This document shows positions 30,792 to 40,236 of a DNA stretch of 64,000 bases, in pieces. The stretch is taken from assembly GCA_963978545.1 (NCBI GenBank), contig OZ021724.1, positions 100,577,163 to 100,641,162 of the forward strand. The letters are read 5' to 3'. The stretch is from Linyphia triangularis. Its lineage: Eukaryota > Arthropoda > Arachnida > Araneae > Linyphiidae. Every line of letters begins with the position of its first letter. The first letter of the stretch is position 1. The notes under the pieces are model-generated. The model saw only the letters and a list, made by a program, of their open reading frames with translations, was not told the origin of the DNA and made no database searches. The translations under genes were made by a program, and so were the position numbers.

Positions 30792-31657
30792 TTAGGAATA
30801 GTTTCTATGTAAAATCTTTCTTTTTTTGTAAATTGAAATTGAGGTAAGGCTAGTGATACGTCTCAACAACAGTGATATAGCTATAGTCCAAGACATCTTA
30901 TCCTGACCTCATTGAATGCGCTGCAGTGATGTGCGATCCGGTTTTACCATGCGCTGATTGGCTGCGCAGTAATCTTACATGTGACGTATTGAACTGAGAG
31001 GAGACAGGGTTAGCCAATAGTGATTTACCAAGTGAGTGACGTCATGAAATAGCTCGGTCGAAGCCATATGATTCGTTAAAACTCTTATAGTAAGCGTGAG
31101 TAGAAAAGTAAAGTATCAAAAATTATCTTTAAAAAAAAAAAAATCATTTGATGTAATAAAAAGTAAAAAAGTTACTCAATTAAATATCCCTATTTTTTTT
31201 TTTTAATTCAATAAATTTAAAGAGCGTTTTTCTATCTGGTAGCGAAAACGTAGGCTGATGTATATTTTTTCTTCAGAAGTCATTTTCCATGTTTTAATGT
31301 TCCAAATCATTGCAGTTTTATTATTTACTCCTAATGTTAGGAGCATTTTAAGGGAGAAGCATTCAGGAAAGTCTTTCAAGGGGGGGGGGGGGGGAAACGG
31401 CCTTGGATTTGATATCATGGTAAAAAAAAAGACAAAAAAAACCACCCTATTCACTTTTCCCATGCAGTCCTACGACCTAACCTTAACAGGCAGTCACAAC
31501 CGATGTCGTGTCTACTCATTTTTGAAATTAGGACCTGCTAAGCCCTGACGTAAGTTAGGACATTCTAAGGTCATAGAAGAAACATCTCAAGGTATACGAC
31601 TCCAGCCTTGGAATTGCCCCCATTGGGTATAAAAACCCTCCCTCCTCCCCAATATAT
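30792..31657. other. No gene recognised; promoter-like motifs only
   Basis: It contains GGGTATAAAAACC (about 31626) just upstream of LTR-F, TGACGTCA-type sites near 31038 and a G14 run near 31381. The 86- and 96-codon frames at 31203-31548 overlap on opposite strands across the G-run and are not recognisable. Confidence 0.35.
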
Positions 31658-31947
31658 CGTTATGAATTTTTCTGAGAAGAAATGATTCGAAGACTCACAA
31701 AACTTCTCCGAACAACAGAACACTTGCTATCAAGCTTCAATGCAATCTTCGAACACAGCGATAATGCAGGCACAGCGAAAACAAACAACACATCCGACGC
31801 TTTCCAAACAACGTCCAATACTCGACTGATCGACGAGTATCGCGATAGAAATTTCTAGCAAAATCCAGTTGACCAATCGAGTGGTAGAAATGCCTCGAAA
31901 TTTCCCGATTAATTTAGATCTTGCCACCTTATCTAACCTGTATTATC
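31658..31947 (-). mobile_element. LTR-F (solo-LTR-like), right part in plus coordinates' left segment
   Basis: It aligns to 60831-61200: CGTTATGAATTTT (compare TGTTGTGAATTTT), CAAGCTTCAATGCAAT, CGATAATGCAGGCACAG, CGAAATTTCCCGATT, TGCCACCTTATCTAACCTG. It is interrupted after GTATTATC by TIR-D and resumes at 32355. I see no clean TSD for this copy. Confidence 0.7.
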
Positions 31948-32346
31948 CATTGATATAGTTATAGCCCTCGTGTTGCTGACGGCGCCAACAACCGGCGAAT
32001 ACAACCAACCAACGATATAGATAAACAACTGAATAGATTGCTCCTATGTTAATGCAAGGAGAAAAACGCGGCGATGGTTGATGACGTTGGGTGGATGATT
32101 AACCAATCACAGTTCACTTTTATAGTTGGATAGGAATGTGAAAAACCTTGTAAAGTGTTGAAGTACATATTTTTTTTGCGCATTATTACTAATTAGGGTC
32201 TACTATTGACATTTCTCTACTGTACAACTCAAAATTTTATTTTCAATCATCGGCAACCCGTATTTTTTGTCCACCCAACGGCATCTGGCAACGGCTTCAT
32301 TTTCCCTGCGCTAAGCAGTCTATCCAGTTGTTTATTTATATCGATG
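31948..32346 (+). mobile_element. TIR-D inserted in LTR-F, itself carrying a SINE-A fragment
   Basis: It starts CATTGATATAG and ends ATTTATATCGATG. The flanks GTATTATC (31940-31947) and GTATTAGC (32347-32354) match at 7 of 8 positions. The paralogous LTR-F copy reads CTGTATTATCGCTG at about 61170-61183 without TIR-D, so it shows the empty site. The SINE-A fragment lies inside the left terminal repeat. Confidence 0.9.
31959..32012 (+). mobile_element. SINE-A 5'-truncated insertion in the TIR-D terminus
   Basis: Only the last ~54 bp are present: TATAGCCCTCGTGTTGCTG, GGCGCC and the ACAACCAACCAA tail. (T/C)GATATAG flanks it at 31951-31958 and 32013-32020, which is the TIR-D terminal sequence duplicated. 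5' truncation is typical of target-primed reverse transcription. Confidence 0.82.
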
Positions 32347-32354
32347 GTATTAGC

Positions 32355-32436
32355 GCTGTTAACAAATAAAATAGAACATTAAAATAAATACGTCCCTATT
32401 TACAAATATTCCCAGAATGAATTTTTTTTAACAACA
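32355..32436 (-). mobile_element. LTR-F remainder
   Basis: GCTGTTAACAAATAAAATAG, ACGTCCCTATTTACAAATAT and ..TTTAACAACA match 61181-61260 and the 61454-61468 end of the other copy. The minus-strand start would be TGTTGTTAAA. Confidence 0.65.
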
Positions 32437-33302
32437 TAATGTCAATATTACTTGATAGCGCAATATCTTGAAACCACTCATGATTTACCGTTGTTTTATA
32501 AATTACATTGCAATGGATCAACAACTGCGCAAAGTCAAAAACTATAAGAAGACGATCCAGATTATTTTCACGTGATCATAAAAAAAGAAATCCCTTTAAC
32601 TACCTTGACCATTGCTTTCATATTTGGGTCGTTCACAGATGACCATTTATTTGTTCGATGTTCTAATTAAAAGAACATAAAATATGTCGTGGGAAAGTTC
32701 TAGCCAGTTAAGTACACTTGATTCGACAATTTTATCGCTCTAATTTGGGAAGCGATAATTCCCCGATAAATTCCACCACCAATTAATGGTATATAATTCT
32801 CCATGGTAGAATAGATCATAAAATATATATATCTTGCATATTGAAGCACTTATAGAAATATCTAATAGAATTCGGGGTTATCTATATTTTATTAATGGAT
32901 TATTATCTAGCCAATTGGCACCAGGAAATAAAATCGTTTGCAGAATTATAGAACTTTTTATTGAGGAACTGTGATTAATTGAACATAAAATACCTATTCT
33001 GTTTATTAGTAGTCACTGTGCGACAGTTTCAATAAAATTGGTGTTGTTTATCTTGGGAGTTGTATATTTTTTTTTATGGACTTAATTTATTTTGTCATTT
33101 ATTGACCACCAGTAAATATAAGTATATTATTCATTAAAAAAAGTCTGTATTTGTATCCAAGGTTTGGCAACTCTCATAAATTTGTTTTGTTTACAATATT
33201 TGGAAACCATATTGCTTGAGCAGTTTCAATGGCAATATTATATATTTGTTTTGTTTTGTTTTTTTGCATATAAAAATTCATTTTCCTGATAAAAATGCGC
33301 TA
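32437..33302. other. No gene recognised; very AT-rich
   Basis: Unique-looking AT-rich DNA without repeat relatives in the window. Confidence 0.4.
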
Positions 33303-33666
33303 TACGCTCCCCCCCCCTGGCGACTTTTTAAAATGGCGCCAAGTTAAAATGACACCAAACTACGGGTGTGGAAAAATGGATGCCAATTCGAAATATCTTT
33401 AGGCAAATAACGCGTATTTTAAGGAGATAAAATAACAAAAATATGCACATAAATATAAAATTTGCTAAAAAATACTTTTTACAACATTTAACTATTTGTA
33501 AATTAACAATAAATATCAATTTTTAGAAGATGGAAACAGATTTCAACTTACCTTGAACTGCATTTTTCTATTCCGATCCGCGAACCAAAATAGATTTCCA
33601 GAATCGAGGTTTGGTGCTGGGTTACCATATTTGGAGCAAAATCGCCAAATAAAGGGGGGGAGCGTA
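33303..33666 (+). mobile_element. FB-J element, copy 1
   Basis: Its ends are ACGCTCCCCCCCTGGCGAC and the inverted TCGCCAAATAAAGGGGGGGAGCGT (in part). The interior is shared, in opposite orientation, with 33887-34313: CTCCTTAAAA-type, TTGTAAATTAACAATAAAT, GAACTGCATTTTTCTATTCC. The C/G tracts make the ends uncertain. Confidence 0.7.
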
Positions 33667-33886
33667 AAGGGATACATTTGTCGGACTGCTTTAAAATATT
33701 GACAAATTAATATTTGGTTCTAATTGATTTTGCGATTAATGATGTAGGTGGCGAAACTAAATGCGCTGAAAATGGCCACTTTTTTTTTCTCGGTGAATTC
33801 ATTCATTTCGGATCGTATTTTTCAAAAAATACGGTGGTGTTTTTTTACTAAATATGGTATTTTAAACGAATAGTTTAAAAAAGTTA

Positions 33887-34313
33887 CGGTTAAAATGAGC
33901 TATACGCCTTCCCCCCCCCCCCCCCCCCTCTTCTTTTACTGGCAATTTTGCTCCAAATACGGTAACCCGGCGTCAATACTCGATTCTGGCAACCTATTTT
34001 GGGTCACGAAAAGGAATAGAAAAATGCAGTTCAAAGTAAGCTGAAATCTGTTTCTTTTTTCTAAAATATTGACATTTATTGTTAATTTATGAATAGTTAA
34101 ATGTTGCAAAAGGTATTTTTTTTTAGCATATTTTATACTTATGCACATATTTTTGTTATTTTATCTCCTTAAAAAACGCGTTCTTTGCCTAGTTATATTA
34201 AGACTTAGCATCCATTTTTCCACATCTGTAGTTTGTTGTTGTTAGAATTTGGCGACATTTCGAAAAGTCGCCAGGGGGGGGGGGGGGGCGGTATCGTATG
34301 GTGCATTTTAACC
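33887..34313 (-). mobile_element. FB-J element, copy 2, with 7-bp TSD
   Basis: The termini CGGTTAAAATGAGCTATACG and ..GTGCATTTTAACC are inverted. AAAGTTA flanks it at 33880-33886 and 34314-34320. A C16 tract lies at about 33911-33928 and a G15 tract at about 34274-34288, each just inside the termini. The 70-codon minus frame is a translation of the repeat. Confidence 0.72.
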
Positions 34314-34320
34314 AAAGTTA

Positions 34321-34659
34321 TAAAACTCAAAAGTGACAACAAAGTGTTGTAAAACTGAATGAATTAATAGCTCCCCTCATGAAAAAGTGTTATGTGATCT
34401 CTTACCTGAATAGAGCAGTATAATATAAATTACCTTTTCAGAATATGGTGGTTTGGCAAGACAGACGGGCTTTCAGTACCCTATATTCACCAGTTTTGTG
34501 TCTTGACAATTCTGTACAAACAAAAATAAGCCTCGTTAGTAAACCATATGCTGCCGTCATCCAATTTACTCCCATCAATCAATTTTGGCAAAGCGATCTA
34601 TTTAAAATTCCCTCCCTGTCTAACCAACACACAACTGGTCTCTTCTTCCCGTCTCTTAG
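34321..34659. other. No gene recognised
   Basis: A 73-codon plus frame (34445-34666) is open with no recognisable motif and ends in the TIR-D TSD. Confidence 0.35.
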
Positions 34660-34667
34660 TGTTTAAC

Positions 34668-35002
34668 CATCGATATAGATAAACAACTGGATAGACTGCT
34701 TCATTGTCAATGCAAAGAGAAAAACGCGCCGGGGATTGCGAAGCTGGTGGGAAGATTAACCAATCACAGTTCACTTTTATAGTTGGACGGAAATGCGAAA
34801 AGCCTTGCAAAATGCTAGAGTATATATTTTTTTGCACATTATTACTAATTAAGGTCTACTATTGACATTTCTGCTGTGTACAACCCAAAATTTTATTTTC
34901 AATCCTCGGCAATCGGTATTTTTTATCCCACCAACGGCATCTGGCAACGGCTTCATTTTCCCAGCGTTAAGCAGTCTTTCCAGTTGTTTATTTATATCGA
35001 TG
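34668..35002 (+). mobile_element. TIR-D, full-length, exact 8-bp TSD
   Basis: Left end CATCGATATAGATAAACAAC, right end its complement with two mismatches. TGTTTAAC is repeated exactly at 34660-34667 and 35003-35010. 335 bp, the same length as the copy at 8665. Confidence 0.93.
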
Positions 35003-35010
35003 TGTTTAAC

Positions 35011-35599
35011 AGTTATGTCATGACGCTGTATCAATGTTTCAGAATCAAATCGACCCAACATCATTAACAACAACAATAAATAAATAATAAAAAAATAAAA
35101 AAAATTGTCTGCAATATAACCATGGAAAATCTCGGATATAGCAACCATATATAAAGGATATTTTCTCATACATCATAAAAGTCGGGAAATATATCTCCAT
35201 CGTAAAGCTATTCCATCTAGAAATTGTTGAATGTCCACAAAAGCACGAAGTAAAATGAAAGATAGCCCCCCCCCCCCCCTTCTCCTTTCCCTAAAGAAGA
35301 TCTCCATGAAAAGAAATTTCGGAGTGTTTGGGGGAGAAGGGATGGGGGGGGGGGGAGGGGGTACTGTAGCGGAATAAGCACATTTTTTTTTATGTCGGAG
35401 TTTGATGTCGGAAAAGAAATTGTGACCTGTACATATTTGATGGGGCATTCATAAATAGAGTATTTGGTTTTGGAGGAGTCGGTCAGAAGAATTCAAGCGT
35501 AAAGTGGGACTGTTATTTTTTTATTTTTTATATTGAAATATTGGATTTCAATCGATTAGTTTGTTCTGTGAATGTATCTGTTTCTGGACAAGTATCCCA
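35011..35599. other. No gene recognised; C/G homopolymers
   Basis: C14 near 35266 and G13 near 35344. Otherwise unique-looking. Confidence 0.4.
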
Positions 35600-36240
35600 T
35601 ATACAAAAGCTCACTCCAGGATTCGGTGCTCCATTTAGTGTATTATAAACTGCATTTTGTCCAATTTACTATGATATTGGTCATTGCAATAAAATATATG
35701 ACGTCATTTACCATTTTCACACATTTCAATAAAAATGGCCAGGTTTGGATATAATTTTATCGATAATTTTTGCGTGGGATAAAACACAAACACGCTTAAA
35801 ATTGCTGAATTGGTGATGTTATTCATTAGACATTACATTGTGTTCTTTCTTATGAGTGAAACAGAAAAAAAAAAAATCATTCGTTAATAGGCGATGCTCG
35901 AAGGCAGAGAGCTCTATGTTTTAAAAGCACTTGTTTTTCAACTTTTAAAGAGAACTTCGAAGGTGGGGACGACTAAAACACCTTAAGAGGCCTTAGTATA
36001 GAGATTTTAATTAAAATCGTTTGAGCCGGTTTCTTTAGCAATTGCTGAATTTTTTATTTTTTTTTCATGATTTTTCAGGATTTCAACCTTGTACGCATGC
36101 GCGATTTTGACGAAAATCTTAAAGGTAGGTCCAATGGCCACCACTTACCCGTACACAAAATTTGAACATCGTAGGTCAATTTGTGCGGCAGTTATGCTGA
36201 CCCCGTACACACAGACATTTTTTCTAAACCTTTTTTTAAA
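35600..36240 (+). repeat. rep-G dispersed repeat, long copy
   Basis: It contains the CATTTACCATTTTCACAC block, TTCTTATGAGTGAAACAG, GCGATGCTCGAAGGCAGAG, the GCATGCGCGATTTTGACG block, GAACATCGTAGGTCAATTTG, and GTACACACAGACATTTTTTC as the distal end. Confidence 0.65.
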
Positions 36241-36339
36241 TCGGGGTAAAACGTAGAGATATATTTAAAAAAAAAAAATTGAAAAGTTTTTTTGACCAAA
36301 TGCTGTGCTTTTATAAACCTATATAAACATATGGGTAAT

Positions 36340-36990
36340 CAGGGGTCTATGCAGAAAGAAATTTGGGTCCTTTTAAGGACCCTTCACAAAATTCCATGTC
36401 CAAAAAACGGACCCTTCACAAAATTCCATGTCCAAAAAACGGACCCTTCACAAAATTCTGTGTCCAAAAAACGGACCCTTCACAAAATTCCATGTCCAAA
36501 AAACGGACCCTTCACAAAATTCCATGTCCAAAAAACGGACCCTTCACAAAATTCCATGTCCAAAAAACGGACCCTTCACAAAATTCCATGTCCAAAAAAC
36601 GGACCCTTCACAAAATTCTGTGTCCAAAAAACGGACCCTTCACAAAATTCGATGTCCAAAAAACGGACCCTTCACAAAATTCGATGTCCAAAAAACGGAC
36701 CCTTCACAAAATTCCATGTCCAAAAAACGGACCCTTCACAAAATTCCAAGTCAAAAAAAATTAAACCTTCATAATATTTCCAGTTTGAAAACAGACCAAT
36801 TACAAAATTACAAAGTTTATTTTATGCCAAAAGGAGAAAACGGCTCGTTTGCCCACATGTGGATTTTAAGGAAGTGACGTCGTGGACGCCAAACCATATG
36901 CTCAAAATATATAAAATTGGAAAATTTTCACAAAATTAATATTTTTTCACAAAAATAGGACCCTGTAAAAAAAATCTAGATAGACCCCTG
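36340..36990. mobile_element. hAT5-like TIR element carrying a minisatellite
   Basis: The termini CAGGGGTCTAT and ATAGACCCCTG are perfect inverted repeats, with further subterminal similarity (GGGTCCTTTT / AGGACCC). GTAAT directly flanks both sides (36335-36339 and 36991-36995). A 5-bp TSD with CAGGGG ends fits hAT5-type elements. Most of the left half is a 12-copy 32-bp tandem repeat. No transposase. Confidence 0.78.
36377..36760. repeat. 32-bp minisatellite, 12 units
   Basis: Units of exactly 32 bp start at 36377 and every 32 bp to 36729. Each has GGACCCTTCACAAAATTC then TGTCCAAAAAAC. Units differ at a dinucleotide block (CCATG, CTGTG or CGATG). Because 32 is not a multiple of 3 and the unit lacks stops, all three plus frames are open for 130-160 codons. 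These are not proteins. The GGACCC and CACAAAATT words also occur in the flanking element, so the unit was probably amplified from it. Confidence 0.95.
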
Positions 36991-36995
36991 GTAAT

Positions 36996-38728
36996 TGAAA
37001 TTAATAATTAACATTGAAAGCATTGTATTGAATGATATTGAGAAAAAATATAGATTATCTTAAGTATTTAATTCGGTTTTGCATTGCCCTGAAACATTGC
37101 AACAAGAATTTGACTTCCAAGAGTAGTCCTAATTGTCGAGATGGGAATGCATTCTGGGAGGTCTTTTGAGGAGAAACAGAACTGCATTTGCGTTTCGAAA
37201 GGGAGAAAATCTCTGTGCGTTAAGAAGTTAAATTTTAAAGATGTGTTGTTTAAACATTAAATCCGGAGAGATACAAATACAGCACAATTTAAAAAAGTGT
37301 TTGACAAAGTGCAGTGTCATGCGTCTACATCGAGAGAGAAAGAAAAAAAAAGCGTATTTTCAAAAGAAAGGTTAAGAACCATTTTCAAAAGAAATCTTTG
37401 AAGCTTTCCATTTCTTTTGAATTGAAGGTCATAAAAGACGGACTTTTTATCACCCACTAATGACAATCAGGTAATCATACCTCGGAAATAAAAACCTTTT
37501 TTTTTTCTGCATTTTTATTGTCCTAATTCAAAGAAAGGTCCTATTTAACCATTTCCAAATGGAGTCTGCACAAAAATATAATCCTTCGGGGTTTTTTTTT
37601 TTTTTTTAAACTTTTTATCATTTCTCAACACCGAAAAAAAAAAAAGTGGAACAAATAAGTTTTTCGAAAACTGCGACATTCTTCTTAATTGGAATCTTAA
37701 AAAAATTAATTAACAGTCTTCTGATACAACTGTCGGGAATACACTTTTATGAACTGTTTGTGTTTTTATTTTTAGAACATTTATAAAGAACGTTCTTTTT
37801 ATAAGAGATCGTCTGCTATTTTAACTCAGGAAGAAAAAAAAAAAATAGTCGTGACTGTTCATTGTTTTTCTTTTTATTGTTGCTAATTCATAATAAAGAA
37901 AATAATTCTGGGGAGAAATTATCGTGTAATAAAAATTTGAAGCAATTAAATCTGCGATGAGATGTCACGAATTATATCCAGATAAACAAAAAGATAATAA
38001 TCGCTCAGCTCATAAAATAAATTTCCCCATTCGTGTTCGAAACACAACTGATAAATTACGAACTGTTTATATTGTGTTTTTATTTAATTTGCAGTGTACG
38101 CCAATGCATTGTTAACTCACAATGAGCTAAAACGTGATTGACCAATAAAAAAGCTATCAGCAGTCGTTTTATTACTAGGAGATATTTAGACTAGCTTAAT
38201 AAACTGCTATTGTATAAAAATGATTTAGTTTGCTTCTTTATTATAGGGAACCTTTTATTTCGGCGAATTCAAATATATTTTTTTAATATCGAATACACAT
38301 AGACGTTAGGACCTTATTAGTGTTGCAACATTACAATAAAATTAGTTCAAGTGCTTTATAAAAATATTCTGAAATAAAGAATCTTTATACGCTCGCATAT
38401 AAAAAGCAATACGAGTAAGAGTAAGATAAATAATAACCATTTGAATGTTGGATATAGACGGTTTTTGAAAAAGAAAAAGAAAAAAAATACTCCTTTTACC
38501 ACGTATGAAGTTGTTGGTTGAAGGGATATTTGAAATAAAGTCATTTGATAAAAGGTTAAGTTTTATATATCAATATATCACATTTTGCAAACATAATATA
38601 ATGGATAAAATACCTGAAGGTTGTATTTCATTTTTCATGATTGTATTTTATAACAAGATCTAGATGATCAAGAATAGTCAGAAGGTTAACAGGGAACGCC
38701 TTCCGGGATGTCTTTCAAAGAGGAAATT
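36996..38728. other. No gene recognised; long AT-rich unique stretch
   Basis: Apart from poly-A and poly-T tracts I see no repeat relatives, splice pairs or frames of note over about 1.7 kb. Confidence 0.4.
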
Positions 38729-38740
38729 ACCTAGTATTTG
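38729..38740. repeat. 12-bp TSD of SINE-B (left)
   Basis: ACCTAGTATTTG matches ACCTAGTTTTTG at 38993-39004 at 11 of 12 positions. Confidence 0.8.
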
Positions 38741-38992
38741 ACCGGCCCACCTAATGGGTGTGAATTTAGAGCTATGGCCTCGCATGCCAAAGGTGCCGGG
38801 TTCGAATCCCAGGTTAGGCATGCATGTTCGTTGTGATTCGAAATCCACATTAAGCTATAGGTCCCGGCCTTATTAGATTGGTTGGCGCAGTATGGCCTTG
38901 GTGTTGTCCTTGCGCCGTTAAACTTCAACCAACCCGGCCTGATTAGCAGTGACTATGCATAAAAATATGTCGATGAGCGTAGAAATCAACCA
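38741..38992 (+). mobile_element. SINE-B with a SINE-K tail inserted
   Basis: The tRNA-like head (CCACCTAATGGGTG, B box GGGTTCGAATCCCAGG) is followed by GTTCGTTGTGATTCG and the CCGGCCTTATTAG tail. The A box is damaged (GAATTTAGAGC). The tail is split by a 56-bp insertion at 38877-38932. Confidence 0.85.
38877..38932 (+). mobile_element. SINE-K 5'-truncated tail inside SINE-B
   Basis: ATTGGTTGGCGCAGTATGG, CTTGGTGTTGTCCTTGCG and TTAAACTTCAACCAA match 52498-52554. CCCGGCCTTATTAG (38863-38876) and CCCGGCCTGATTAG (38933-38946) form a 14-bp TSD with one mismatch. Confidence 0.8.
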
Positions 38993-39017
38993 ACCTAGTT
39001 TTTGATTAGAGGTTTAG

Positions 39018-39193
39018 TTGGTTGTTTTCAGATTATCTGGTGCCGTCAGCGACTCGAGGGCTATAATGCGCCGAAACATTCGTCATTTGACAAGCCAACA
39101 TACATTTACAAACACCCATGTCTTACACGGGACTCGCAACCTCGCGGTCTAGAAGCTAGTATGGTAACCACTATACCTTCTGGTCGGCAATCT
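39018..39193 (-). mobile_element. SINE-A with 9-bp TSD
   Basis: Minus-strand SINE-A, with a small deletion in the B-box region (GCGAGTCCCGTG) and substitutions in the head. GAGGTTTAG flanks it at 39009-39017 and 39194-39202. Confidence 0.85.
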
Positions 39194-39202
39194 GAGGTTT
39201 AG

Positions 39203-40236
39203 ATCTTTCATACATATAAACGGGAAAACTGTTATTTTAGTCACAAGGATATGGATTATCGGCGTTAAACGCTATTTCGCGAAAAGGCCGGCCGAATTTC
39301 AAAGTTATTGAATTTCGGGTTTAGGCAACCCAACAGAGAAAGCATTTGATTTTGAAACTCAATTTCTCTTCCCATATTTATCCCCCACTAATAAACTCTT
39401 GAATTTTTAATAATAGTTTAATAGCCGCCACCCCCCTTCCCTCTTTCAAATCAGAAACAAATTCACAGAAAATAAAAAAAAATAAAAACCTCTCCTCCAT
39501 TTTAATATATAACGCCATCAACCCATTCCGATTCTCAACAACCCCGCTATTTACTTAAGACAAATCCCAAAGAAAAAAAAAAGATAACATTAGGAGAAGC
39601 CAAAAGCAACCCGTCCACTGTTTATTTTGCCTTTTAAAACATGCAAAATACTGAAAAGATTAAAAAGAAGAAGAAAAAAAAAAACCTTCCTACCTCTAAG
39701 TCTTTAACCCCTAAAGCAAACACTCCACTGATAACTTTTCTGGGATATTATCTTTTCCGCAGAAGAGTTATTCCGAAACAAAACCTTTTCTTCCTTAAAA
39801 AGAGTTCTTCACCCTCATTTAAATTTCAATTCCCCCCCCCCCCCCTTTAAAACCAACAGGAAACCCAGAAATCGCTAGGGATATGGACCGCGGAGAAAAC
39901 TCACTTTCTTCAATTACCATAAACATATTCATGGAAAACGTACCCGCGCGCATTTCTTGGTTGGTTTACAGTTGGTGTGTTTGTGGATGGAAGCCACATT
40001 ATTTTTTTTTTTATTTATCCCCTCCTGAAATATACTTAACTGTATGAAACTCGCAAACGAAGAAGATTTTTTTTCTTTTTAAAACGATAACTCTGTTTCT
40101 GATATATTTATTCATGTATGCTTTAGGGGTGGGGGGGGGGGGGGGAGTTGAAGGATTTAGAATTATATTCGATACTGTTTTGTGTGCAAATTCAGAATAG
40201 AACAGTTGGACACAGAACATGCAAAAGCCTTCCGTA
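39203..40236. other. No gene recognised; homopolymers
   Basis: Poly-C near 39832 and poly-G near 40130, A-runs near 39670. A 91-codon minus frame starts in the first array unit and crosses the G-run. Confidence 0.4.

Noticed and set aside
36292..36877. Three long overlapping plus-strand frames of 133-160 codons with regular peptide repeats
   Set aside because: They are the three readings of a stop-free 32-bp DNA repeat. All frames being open together shows that there is no coding constraint.
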